Assembly: GCA_037355855.1 (NCBI GenBank)
Contig: CM074760.1
Span: forward strand, 4,766,501 to 4,830,500
Source of the DNA: Pseudo-nitzschia pungens
Lineage: Eukaryota; Bacillariophyta; Bacillariophyceae; Bacillariales; Bacillariaceae
Direction: 5' to 3'
DNA: 64,000 nt
Position numbers and translations under genes: made by a program. Of this stretch, positions 23,093 through 33,517 are shown one piece after another; position 1 is the first letter of the stretch, and every line of letters begins with the position of its first letter. Below the pieces are notes generated by a model. That model searched no databases. It had not been told where the DNA came from and worked only from the letters and a program-made list of their open reading frames with translations.

Positions 23093-23935
23093 TTATTTGT
23101 TGCAACAGGGCTCATCTCTGTAGGTTCCTTCCCTTCTTTTCTTTGGGAGTTCTCCTCCATGCGTCATCCCAGACAGCAGAAAAGAATTTTTGTTGTCAGC
23201 GTCCGAATTGGAGCTGTTGTCGGCGTTTGAATCATATAATTGATTGCTCACGCTGTCGATATCCGAGTCGTATGGATTGTCGATGGAGTTCTTGATTAAT
23301 CGCTCAAGGGAGCTCATATGGTCCACTATGAATTGAATAGTGGTGTGCGGTCTGATTCCGCTATGGATTCTGCAATAGTCTTCGATCCATTGATTGGGAA
23401 AGCTGTGAAGCAGGATAGTCATCTGTTGTAGATGGTTTAGGTCAGCAGCAAAGCCTTGTAGTTTTGCAGTGTATTTGAAGAGCTGTTTCATTCGGTCTGC
23501 GTGGTCTTTGCATGATACTTTGCTGGATTTCTTCAGCATTCGAAGGTATGTATGCATGATATCTTTTGCATATTCGGCGCTGCAGTATTGTTTGATAAAG
23601 GCTGAAAGTGCTTGCTTGTATCCATTCCTTGTAGTTGGATAATCGCGTTGGTTTCTTGTTAAGGCTCTCCACTTGGTTTGGGCATCGACGCAAAGGCATC
23701 GACCAAAGTATTTGATATATTTGGTTACTGATAGATCAAGGTCTTCAGCTGCGTTTTGGAAGGCTTCTTCGGTGTGTAGGAGTTCTTCTAGTCCTCCTTT
23801 GTCAGTGAATAGAGGGACTTTGACGCTGTCTTCTTGGTCTTCGTTATTGTAAACTGTTAGTGTAACAAGCTTGGGATTCGTGCTGTCGAAGGCTCTCTTG
23901 TAAGGAATTGGAGGATCTCTGTATAATCCTGCCAT
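23093..23935 (-). CDS. Gag-like protein, element 1 (C-terminally shortened)
   Basis: 280-codon ORF from ATG 23935 (MAGLYRDPP). It matches the gag of element 2 along its length: charged N-terminus, a helical capsid-like region (LLHTEEAFQNAAEDL, HADRMKQLFKYTAKL, LLHSFPNQWIEDY, IVDHMSSLERL), then an Asp/Asn/Ser-rich linker. A deletion just after the linker removes the part holding the zinc-knuckle-like motif seen in element 2 and joins gag to 'SGMTHGGELPKKRREG', which in element 2 is downstream non-gag sequence. It would supply structural protein for virus-like particles; whether it functions without the nucleic-acid-binding end is doubtful. Confidence 0.85.
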   Translation of the reverse strand: MAGLYRDPPIPYKRAFDSTNPKLVTLTVYNNEDQEDSVKVPLFTDKGGLEELLHTEEAFQNAAEDLDLSVTKYIKYFGRCLCVDAQTKWRALTRNQRDYPTTRNGYKQALSAFIKQYCSAEYAKDIMHTYLRMLKKSSKVSCKDHADRMKQLFKYTAKLQGFAADLNHLQQMTILLHSFPNQWIEDYCRIHSGIRPHTTIQFIVDHMSSLERLIKNSIDNPYDSDIDSVSNQLYDSNADNSSNSDADNKNSFLLSGMTHGGELPKKRREGTYRDEPCCNK

Positions 23936-24202
23936 GTTTCTTGGTTTAGATGTTTCAATCGATTCGGTGTTCGATCGATCGTATCGGTCGTTTCGTAGTA
24001 GTCGATTGTTTCGTTGTGCGATCGATTCGTATCAGCGTTTCGTAGATATCGATCGTTTCGTTCGATCGGTTATTATTGTTTGGTTTGTAGGATTTTGCTT
24101 GTCAGGGTATCATTGTATCCCTGTTGTTTAGGATAAAGGATGTTTTGGATTCAGTACTGAGTTGGTTCTGTTTCTACTTTAAAGCACAAACAGTAATTAC
24201 TG

Positions 24203-24572
24203 TGTTACGGTCTAAGGTAGAATTAGATGGCGTAATACGGGATAGAGGTATTTTAAAGATGAAAGGTTAATAAATTGTGTTATAAAAGAGAATGGTTGAA
24301 TACTTTACGAGATGGGAATGATTCCTTGAGTATGGAATGAATGATCGAACAATGATATTATTGTTCGTCGGGCATAATATCAATAATCGTTGAGTCACTT
24401 GAATCTTTGTTTATCTTGATATTTGAATATCCAATTAGTATTGGATTGCATGTGTATTCTTGTATGTTGAATATTCAGTATATGTACATGAATATCCTAC
24501 ATATTGGAGTATATGCGGGATTCAATAATCATTTAGAGTCTCTCGTAGGGATGCCTACGCCAGCCCGTCACA
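24203..24572 (-). repeat. LTR (5' in element sense) of gag-only element 1
   Basis: 370 bp, TGTTACGG...CCGTCACA. The adjoining internal bases (CAGTAATTACTGTTTG, read on minus) are shared with element 2 but do not resemble a TGG-type tRNA primer site. Confidence 0.92.
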
Positions 24573-27207
24573 GTCCTTTGTCAAGTTTCAGGGCAGGGAT
24601 GGCTACACTGTCACCATGTTTTCTGCCTACTGCCCAGTTGAAAATGATAGGGATCTTGGCTCAGTCTGGAATCAACAGTACCGCTACTTTCAAGCAGCTG
24701 AAAATATTTTCAGTCCCAATCCATGCATTCTTTTTCACAGGGATTTGACTGCTGCCCTTCAGGCTTGTATGGGGGCAGGTGACCAGGTCATTCTTGGGAT
24801 TGATCAAAATGCTGATGTTCGGACGGATGGCTTGTCCTTTGAGCTCCAGGCTCTTGGTTTCAGAGAGGCCATTCTTACCCTTCATTGTCAGTCTTCTCCT
24901 CCTGCCACCCACAACAGAAACACTACCAGAACACCAATTGATGCCATTTGGGTCTCTGAGAATGTTGATGTTCTCAGGGCTGGGTATTGTCCCTTTGGTG
25001 GTGCCCAGGGTATGGACTCGGACCATCGCATGCTCTGGATTGAAGTCTGTAATGGCAGCATCATGGGAAAGCATTTGCCACCTCCTGTGAGCCTCTCTCA
25101 TTCCAAACTCCAGTCCTCCCACCCTCATCTGCGCCAACGGTATTTCAAGCGAGTGAGGCACAGCTTTCTCAAGGCTGGAGTGGTCTCTCTCCAAGCTAAG
25201 CTGGAGCACCTATTGGCTCAGTTTCAGACTGGGGATATTTCTGTGCGCGCTGATCTCATCAATACATATGAAGTCCTCCATGAAACCTCCACCTCTCTCA
25301 GGCTCTCTGTTGAACAAAACCTCTGCCACACTAGAGCTGGTTTGGTTCCATGGTCACCACAGCTGCAAGTCTATCGTGATACCATTGACTTTTGGAGGCG
25401 TGTTGTTAAGTTGCGGCAGGGTGTGTCCACCAGTCATACTGTTTTGAAAAGGTTGGCCTGCAAGCTTTCTCTTTACAAAGGGGAACACAGTGATCTTTCC
25501 AGTGCTCTCCTCCATCTGAAACAAGCTTAGTACAGGCAATACCGGGCAGTGAAGAAATTGGCCCCCTCATGGAGAGACTCCTTCAATCAAGGCCTGGTGG
25601 ATGCACTTCTTGCTGAAGGCAAGCCTCACAACCAGAGTGCTTCCCAGATCCGTGCCAGGATGCGCAGGGAACGGTTTCAACGAGAACTTGGCCTTGCTGC
25701 TCGGTCTATTCGGGGACGTGCCAACAAGTCAGCTGTCTTGAGAGCTATTGCAGTTGGCCATGATGGTGTTGAACAGGTCTTGGAGTCCCAGTCTACTATG
25801 GTTCCAGCTATGGCTGAATCCAATGTCAGGTGTCAACAGCAGTGTCTTGGCACTCCTTCCATGAATCCCTCCTTCATTCAAGATTTCGGATACCTAGGCA
25901 CTGCCCATGCTTCTGCTCATGTCCTTGATGGCACATACATTCCTCCTCCTGCCACTGACAAATACCTTTCTGAATTTCTTTCCTGTCTCAAAGTCCCTGA
26001 CTCTATCCTGAGTTTGCCCCCCTTTGACTATTCAGTGTGTCCAGCTGACAATGCTGCTGCCTGGAAACGCCAGAGGGAACGCACAGCCAGTGAACCTTCT
26101 TGTTTGAGTTTGCACACCACAAGGCATTTGCCCTTGATCCCCAGCTGAACAAGTTTGACACTCTCCTGAGATCAGTCCCATTGATTGTTGGCTTCTCTCC
26201 TTCTGCTTGGCAGGTCATCACTGATGTTGAGATCTTCAAGAAACCTGGTGAATATAGAGTGGATAAGATGAGGCTTATCCAGTTGATGTCTCCTGAGTTC
26301 CAAATCAACAACAAGATGATTGGCAGACGCATTCTTGCCTATGCTGAACTTGCCAATGCAGTGGCTGTTGATCAACATGGTAGCAGGAAACACCACAAGG
26401 CCATCAACACCTGCCTGAACAAGAAGCTCATATGTGATGTGTTGCGGCAGAAGCGCAGATCTGGTGCTGTGGCTATGAATGATGCCAAGGGCTGTTATGA
26501 TAGGATATCTCATCCCATTGCAGGTCTCACTCTTCAGAGCTTTGGGGTTCCTGCCCATGTGTGTGAGGTTCTTTTGTCTACTTTGCAACATGCCAAGCAC
26601 CACATCAAAACTGGTTTTGGTCGGTCCGGCCCTGTGTATGGTGATGAACCTGTTCCTCTCAGTGGTTGTGGCCAAGGCAACGGTATTGGTCCAACTCTTT
26701 GGGCTTTGGTGTCAACAATTGTCTTCCGAATGATGCAACAGGCTGGGCATGGTGTCCATCTTATCACTTCATTGTCACTGCAACTGGTTTCTCTTGTGGG
26801 TTTTGCCTTTGTGGATGACACAGATTTGTTTTGTGCTGGCTCTGATTCCTCAACATCTGGTGAGGCCTTGGCTGTTGACTTTCAGGGAGCTCTTGACAGA
26901 TGGGCTGGTGGGATTATTGCCACTGGTGGTGCTATTGAACCTGCCAAATCTTTCTGCTATTTGATTGATTTTAAATGGAATGGGTCTGGTTGGGACTATC
27001 GCTCAATTGATGAAATGCCTGGTGACTTCTCTGTTGCTGACAAGAATGGCAATCGAGCTACCCTGGATCGGTTTGAAGTTGACCATGCTGACAAGACCCT
27101 TGGGGTTTTTATCTCCATGGATGGCAATGAGGAAGCACAGATTGCTCACATGCAGTCCCAGTCTCAGTCTTTTGGCTCTCAACTCAAGGCTTCCAAGTGT
27201 GAGAAGC

Positions 27208-27535
27208 TGTTACGGTCTAGAGTAGAAATACACGATAGGAGTATTTTAAAGATGAAAGGTTAATAAATTGTGTTATAAAAGAGAATGGTTGAATACTTTA
27301 CGAGATGGGAATGATTCCTTGAGTATGGAATGAATGATCGAACAATGATATTATTGTTCGTCGGGCATTATATCAATAATTGGTGAGTCATGGGAATCTT
27401 TGTTTGAATTGTATGTATATTCCTGTACGTTGAATATTCAGTATATGTACATGAATATCATACATATTGGAGTATATGCGGGATTCAATAATCATTTAGA
27501 GCCTCTCGTAGGGGTACCTACGTCAGCCCGTAACA
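27208..27535 (-). repeat. LTR (3' in element sense) of gag-only element 2
   Basis: 328 bp, TGTTACGG...CCGTAACA with perfect 8-bp inverted ends. Confidence 0.93.
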
Positions 27536-28739
27536 TAGTTCCCCAATGATTAGGTGAATTTTGCATGTGGTTCAATACAATAAGGTTCGGAGTTGAGTAG
27601 TATCGATGGAAAAGAGATATGGTTGAAGATGATATATGCCACTTGAAATATTTTGAAAGATATATGGTGATGTAGATTGAACTGGGATTGAAGAAGGTTC
27701 TTCGTGATACTGAAGAAATCGAAGATTTTGTTTTTTTGTTCTCTTATTTGTTTCTTGTTCTTGAGAAGGGTCATAATGACATGCGAAAAGTAGCAAAAAG
27801 AGTCGAAGAAAATTCTTTTCCTCCCCCAACTGTGATGTACCTCCCCTTGGGTAAGGTACGAGTAGTGGAGCTGATTATATAAATTCGGTTGAGTTGAAAA
27901 TTTGAAATCGATGTCAAAATCAGTTGCTCTTGGTAGGCATAAAAACACCTCCGGTTGTAATAGGAGTTAAGGTAGGTGAAAAACCGAGCGTTGGATGTGT
28001 ATTGTTGTTGGTCCGTTGCTGTCTGCGATTGTAAGGCAGAGAAGGGACGCATTGTTAGTTTTGTATTGAATTTTGTTTGAAGTTAATTGCGATTTGCCGT
28101 ATACTTTGCCAGTCTTTTTTTTTTTGGGGGTGTTTGCAGCAGTCTATTGGAGTTTCGAATTTTGTAACTCCAGAGCACCTCTGTGGGTTTTGAATATGGT
28201 CTTTGTGGGATTGCTCTTTTATCTTTGGAGCTCCCTGTGGACTATTTGTTTGTCCGGAACAATGTTGCCCTTGTTATTGCTGCTGCTGTACCCTATTTTT
28301 TGTTTTGCGTCTGTACCCTTATCGATATCGATATATGATTCGATTCGATTATTATGTTTTGCGTCTGTCACCGTATCGATATCGATACGATTCGATTGAT
28401 TCATGGCTGTTGCGTCTGTACCCGTGCAATTGGTTCGCGTCCGAACCTTTTGCTATTATTTATTTGCCATATGAATCTGTTATTTTTATTTGATTTGGTT
28501 GATTGTCGCCGTCACTCTGGATCGGTCTTGAGCGCTTGTATTTAGTTCGAACATTTTGTTTGTTGCAACAGGGCTCATCTCTGTAGGTTCCTTCCCTTCT
28601 GTTCTTTGGGAGTTCTCCTCCATGCGTCATCCCAGACAGCAGTGCTGTACTGGCAATCAGGGCCAGTGGCGCTGAAGGCACGGTGTGGTGGATATCATGA
28701 TCCTGGATTCGTGATCCTTTTGTTTGTTGTTTGGTTTGG

Positions 28740-29822
28740 CTATGGTTGCCAAGTAAGGCTGCCATCGAAGTTTCTTTCGACGCGGCCGCCATGTTCCATG
28801 CAATAGGATTCTACTGCTTGCCTGATATGGGCTTGGAATGTTTCGTTGGTGGAAGCAGCAGTGCTGCCATTTTCATTGCCAGGAGCCGAAGCAGTACTGT
28901 TGTCGCTGCTATTGCTCTTATTTCTTTTGGAATATTTATTTTTTGGGCATTCAGACCAATCATGGTCGTGTCCTGCAATTCTGCAAGGGTTTCGGTACTT
29001 GTGCTTGCTGGTATTGCTGTTGTCTGCTTCTTCTTCTGCTTCAGATTCAGCGTTGCTGTCACTGTCTGCATTAGAGCTGTTGCTTTCAGCGTCCGAGTCA
29101 GAGTTGTTGTTTGCAGCGTCCGAATTGCTGTTGTTATCAGAATCGTATGGATTATCGATGGAAGACTGTTTTCGTTTGCTGAGTCTGTCCAGGGAGCTCA
29201 TATGATCCACTATAAATTGCGCGGTGGTGTGCTGTCTGATTCCACTATGGATTCTGCAGTAGTCTTGAATCCATTCATTTGGGAAGCTGTGGAGCAAGAC
29301 TGTCATCTGTTGTAAGTGGTTTAGATCAGCTGCAAAGCCTTGTAGTTTTGCAGTGTATTTGAAGAGCTGTTTCATTCGGTCTGCATGGTCTTTGCATGAT
29401 ACGTTGCTTGGCTTCTTGCATGATGTGGAGCTTTGGAGATAAGCGTGCATGATGTCTTTTGCATCCTCGGCGCTGCAATGTTCTTGCTTGATGAAGGCTG
29501 AAATTGCTCGCTTGTATCCATTTAGTGTTTGTGGATATCCTTGTCTTGTTAAGGACCTCCACTTGGTTTGGGCGTCAACAGATAGACATCGTCCGAAGTA
29601 TTTGATATACATATTTGCTGGTAGGTCAAGATCTTCTGCTGCGTTTCGAAAGGCTTCTTCGGTATGTAGGAGTTCTTCTAGTCCTCCTTTGTCGGTGAAT
29701 AGAGGAACTTTGACACTGTCTTCTTGGTCTTCGTTATACACTGTTAGAGTAACCAGTTTGGGATTCGCGCTGTCAAAGGCTCTTTTGTAAGGAAGTGGAG
29801 GATCTCTGTATAATCCTGCCAT
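28740..29822 (-). CDS. Gag-like protein with zinc-knuckle-like motif, element 2
   Basis: 360-codon ORF from ATG 29822. N-terminal capsid-like region as in element 1, then a Ser/Asp/Asn-rich acidic linker (near residues 220-270), then CRIAGHDHDWSEC followed by a Lys-rich stretch; C-x6-H-x4-C knuckles of this kind are common in diatom copia-type Gag proteins. The tail is acidic to mixed. Intact from start to stop, consistent with a recent insertion. It would package element RNA into particles; pol functions must be supplied in trans by a copia-like partner that is not in this element. Confidence 0.88.
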   Translation of the reverse strand: MAGLYRDPPLPYKRAFDSANPKLVTLTVYNEDQEDSVKVPLFTDKGGLEELLHTEEAFRNAAEDLDLPANMYIKYFGRCLSVDAQTKWRSLTRQGYPQTLNGYKRAISAFIKQEHCSAEDAKDIMHAYLQSSTSCKKPSNVSCKDHADRMKQLFKYTAKLQGFAADLNHLQQMTVLLHSFPNEWIQDYCRIHSGIRQHTTAQFIVDHMSSLDRLSKRKQSSIDNPYDSDNNSNSDAANNNSDSDAESNSSNADSDSNAESEAEEEADNSNTSKHKYRNPCRIAGHDHDWSECPKNKYSKRNKSNSSDNSTASAPGNENGSTAASTNETFQAHIRQAVESYCMEHGGRVERNFDGSLTWQP

Positions 29823-30089
29823 TGTTTGTCTTGATTCGGAGTTTCGATTGATTAGGTTTACGATCGATTAGGTTTGCGATCGATTCGGTTTACGATCGAT
29901 TCGGCGTTCGATCGATTCGTATCGGCGTTTCGTAGTTCTTGATTCGATCGGTTCGTTCAGAGGTTCCGACTGTAGGATTTTGCTTGTCAGGGTATCGATG
30001 TATCCCTGTTGTTTAGGATAAGAGATGTTTCTTGGATTCAGTACTGAGTTGGTTCTGTTTCTACTTTAAAGCACAAACAGTAATTACTG

Positions 30090-30417
30090 TGTTACGGTCT
30101 AGAGTAGAAATACACGATAGGAGTATTTTAAAGATGAAAGGTTAATAAATTGTGTTATAAAAGAGAATGGTTGAATACTTTACGAGATGGGAATGATTCC
30201 TTGAGTATGGAATGAATGATCGAACAATGATATTATTGTTTGTCGGGCATTATATCAATAATTGGTGAGTCATGGGAATCTTTGTTTGAATTGTATGTAT
30301 ATTCCTGTACGTTGAATATTCAGTATATGTACATGAATATCATACATATTGGAGTATATGCGGGATTCAATAATCATTTAGAGCCTCTCGTAGGGGTACC
30401 TACGTCAGCCCGTAACA
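30090..30417 (-). repeat. LTR (5' in element sense) of gag-only element 2
   Basis: 328 bp copy of 27208-27535, differing at about one site (ATTGTTTGTCGG against ATTGTTCGTCGG). Confidence 0.93.
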
Positions 30418-33318
30418 GAAGCGAGCATCCCTTTACACCTTCAAGTATTCGTTCATGAAGTCTGTTGAATACCCCATGCCTGTCACGCAACTTGATGAGG
30501 CCACCTGGACTAAGATTATTCACCCAGCTCTTGTTCCTGTGCTGAACAAAGCAGGTATGTCCCGGACATTTCCTAGACAAGTATTCTATGGTCCTTCCCT
30601 CTATCAAGGCTTTGGTTTCATCCATCCATACCTCCTCCAAGAGTTTAGTCATATTGCCACCCTCTTTCAGGAATCTGTCAGGTCCTCACAAACTGGTAGG
30701 ATTCTCAGGCTAACTGCTGAGTCTCTCCGGCTTGAACTTGGACTTCCTCTCCATCTTGGTGTCACACCCTATCATCCTTTTGCTTCATATGTCACTCCCT
30801 GCTGGTACAAACATGTGTGGAAGTTTTTCTCTGTTCACCCTGTGAGCTTGTTTGAAGACTTCCCAGATCTTCCACTGTTACGTTCCAATGACTGTTATCT
30901 CATGCAAGCCTTTGTCAACGCTGGCTTCAGAGGTGCTGACTTGTCCCTTTTGAATCACATTCGAATGTCACTCAAGGCTATTTCCCTTGCTGATATTTGT
31001 ACTCCAGATGGGAAAAGACTCTCTCCCCTGGCTTTCCAGCTGACATCCTCCAATCACTTGAGGGATCATCTTGACTGGCCTAGATGTCCTCCATCTTGGC
31101 CTCCAGCAGCACAGCGCTTATGGATCAAGGCTCTTCAGACCTGTTTTCTTCCCCCCTGTCCACCCCCTGCAGCCAGGGCACTGGCTCCTTCTTTTCACCT
31201 TGGGCATTGGCTCTCTCCCCAGACAGCTTCTCTTTGGCCTTGGTTTATGTCTTTATCCACCAACAGAATATTCTCCAAAACTTCTACTGGCTGGATTGTG
31301 AGCACCTCCCAGGGCAGGGGCAGATACAGGGTCACTTCTGAAATCATTTCTGACAAACCAGCATGTGCTGTTGTGCTTGTCTGCCCTGTTATCTTCGACC
31401 AAGTTGTACGCGTGGTTGGGTCCTCAGCCTTTGTTTCTGAACCTCCTGACATGGATCCTCTGGAGTACAATCCATTTGATTCTCTTCCAGACTCCCCAGT
31501 CGATGCCTTTGATGCACTCTGTGAGTCTCCAAGAGTACTTCTCCACAAATATTCTCTACCACAGACTGGCTGTCAGCCCCTTGTTGATGCTATTCAGAGT
31601 GGTACTGCCAGTGCTGTATGTGATGGTTCATTTGATCCGGACCTTCTCAGAGGCACTTCTGCTTTCATTCTATCACCCAATATCTCCACCAAGACTGCTT
31701 CATTGTTCCTCACTGGCTGTAATTTGTCAGTGGATCCCCTGAGGATCAATCATCCTATAGGAGTGAACTGGCAGGTATCATTGGGGTTCTCACCTGTTGC
31801 ACTGCTCTGGTGAGTCTTTTTGATATTGCTTCTGGCTCTATCACCATTGCCCTGGATGGTGACACAGCTCTCAAACAGGCTCAGGGATCCTGGCCTTTGG
31901 TTATTTCCCAGAAGTCTTTTGATTATGTTTATGTCATCAGAAACATGATTTCTGCCCTGCCAATCTCTGTGCATTTTCAGTGGGTTCAGGGACATCAAGC
32001 TGGAATCTTTCTTGATTGGTGGGCCCTTCGCAATCATCAGGTTGACAGCATGGCAAAGGCATTTCTCTCTGTCCATAGAGCTTCTGCCCATCACTATCCC
32101 AGACTTGTGTTTGAGCCCTGGGCTTTTTCTCTCAATGGATGCAAGTGTTCAAGGTTTGATCAGAATGCTTTGCATGTTGCCATTTTGGGTCCTCCTCTTC
32201 TCCAATACTGGCAGACCCACCATGATATCCCCATTCCACAACCTGTTTTGAGTTCCATCCATTGGTGTGCCCATCTGTCTGCCTTTAAGCGTTTACCTCC
32301 TGGCATGCAAAGGTGGTTTGTCAAATTTGCTTCTGGATGCATTGGTGTTGGCAACCAACTCCTTCACTACCAGTATCAGGATCACTCCAGGTGCCCATTG
32401 TGTGATGCAGACAATGAGAAGGTTTCTCATGTGCTCTCCTGCAAGGATCCTGGGGCTGTCAGGTACAGTGTGTCTGCCTTCACGGGACCACTGCAGCAGC
32501 GGCTTGAAGTTGAACAAACTGATCCATCATTGGTTGTCGCCATTGTGGATCTTCTCACCAGAGTTCGGAAGGGCCAGAGGATTTATCCATCATCCTACTC
32601 CCTTGCAATTGCTTCTGCTGTCAGGGCACAGAGGACTATTGGTTGGCACAACTGGCTTCTTGGTAGGTGGTCTCCTCGCTGGTACCAAATCCAGGCTGAC
32701 TACTACTCCCACATTGGAAGCAAGCACTCTCCCAAACATTGGGCTACAGCTATCATCCATCAGTTCTTTCTTACCTCCTGGGATCTTTGGACCTATAGGA
32801 ATGAACGACTCCATGGTCCTGGGGGTACCCTTGATGCTGAACAACACCAATCTCTTTATGCTTCCATTTCCTCTGAATTGGCCATTGGTGCAGCTGGTGC
32901 ACTTCCCCAGTCACACTCCCTTTTACAAACCCCTTTCCAAGTCCTACAAGGTTACACCCTGACTGCCAAGAGGCAGTGGCTTGCAACCATCCACCCTGCC
33001 AGGAAGCAGTATGCAGCACCTGTCCAACCTGTGCAGCCATACCAATGAGAGGCTGCTCTCCTAAGAGCCTGGCTTACTGGACCTTAGGGTTGATTCCACT
33101 TTGTACCTTGGTTTTTTGTCTTCTGTTCCTGCTTCTCATCCTGTCCCATCCCTTTGGATACTGGGTCTTCTCCCACTATCATCCCTTCTCACTTTCTCTC
33201 AAGTCCCTCTTTTGTGGGACTTGATTTGGTCTTTTCCCTGTCTGATGTTCAAGGTTTGTTTGAAAAATTTGTCGTTCTACCACTTGGGGTCCTGACTCTC
33301 TGATGGAGGCGACGTTAA

Positions 33319-33334
33319 AGTCTGGTTACAGACT
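33319..33334 (+). promoter_or_regulatory. LINE 3' UTR stem-loop, copy B
   Basis: AGTCTG-GTTA-CAGACT identical to copy A, within the 33047-33393 3' UTR and about 60 nt before the tail. Confidence 0.6.
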
Positions 33335-33393
33335 GAGTAATTTAGTTTCACCTTTGGTGGTTAAAGTTATTTAAATACGTATATTATTATTAT

Positions 33394-33517
33394 TGGAGCA
33401 TCCGGTGTCCAGTAGTCCCCGGAGCATCCTCCCCCTTCCCTTGTGGTCCAGCACCTCCACACAGATGTCCGCAAACCTGTTGATTATGCAAGGTCTGGTG
33501 TGGATGGTGTCGGCCAT
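33394..33517 (-). pseudogene. Gypsy protease start, truncated
   Basis: Reading leftward from ATG 33517 (MADTIHTRP), the frame runs to LLDTGCS, the D-T-G active-site motif of retroviral-type aspartic proteases, where the sequence ends at the LINE copy B tail. The ATG directly follows the gag stop TGA in the same frame. The remaining pol of this copy is not in the window. Confidence 0.8.

Larger units (their letters stand above)
21752..24572 (-). mobile_element. Gag-only LTR retrotransposon 1
   Basis: Flanked by the 5-bp target duplication GTCCT (21747-21751 and 24573-24577), whose single copy is present in LINE copy A. The two 370-bp LTRs differ at about two positions. The internal region carries a gag gene on the minus strand and no protease, integrase or RT, so it must rely on enzymes from another element. 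In minus orientation the 3' LTR (left) is preceded by ATTGGGGAAC, a plausible polypurine tract. Compared with element 2 it lacks the segment encoding the gag C-terminus. The very similar LTRs indicate a recent insertion. Confidence 0.92.
27208..30417 (-). mobile_element. Gag-only LTR retrotransposon 2
   Basis: 3210-bp element with target duplication GAAGC (27203-27207 and 30418-30422) in the RT region of LINE copy B; copy A has the uninterrupted sequence. The 328-bp LTRs differ at about one base. Like element 1 it has only gag, antisense to the LINE. LTRs of elements 1 and 2 are clearly related but of different length (370 and 328 bp), so they are separate subfamilies. Confidence 0.92.
21229..33046 (+). 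pseudogene. LINE ORF2, copy B (split by two LTR elements)
   Basis: Start ATG 21229, again 10 nt after the ORF1 stop. Coding segments are 21229-21751, 24578-27207 and 30423-33046. The same motifs as copy A are present: GIDQNADV, SDHRMLWIEV (intact here), NDAKGCYDR, SGCGQGNG, FVDDTD, CDGSFD, VQGHQAG and the CPLC finger. Beyond the two insertions it has an inserted TAG near 25528, a one-base deletion near 26112, a one-base deletion near 31723, and an early TGA at 33044-33046 (CGA in copy A). Where copy A is broken copy B is usually intact and vice versa, so they derive independently from an active source. Confidence 0.9.
14390..33393 (+). mobile_element. LINE copy B, expanded by four interruptions
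   Basis: Second near-full-length copy, co-linear with copy A from leader to 3' tail. It is interrupted by a 2923-bp hairpin-rich insert (15491-18413), a 500-N assembly gap (18624-19123) and two LTR retrotransposons (21752-24572 and 27208-30417). Removing them gives an element of about the same length as copy A. The tail is a slightly longer (ATT)n run, ending beside truncated gypsy protease sequence. The LTR elements must be younger than this LINE because their 5-bp target duplications are LINE sequence. Confidence 0.88.

Noticed and set aside
24190..24205. tRNA primer-binding site in the gag-only elements
   Set aside because: The bases next to the LTR do not begin with TGG and no tRNA 3' end match could be recognised; the priming mechanism remains open.
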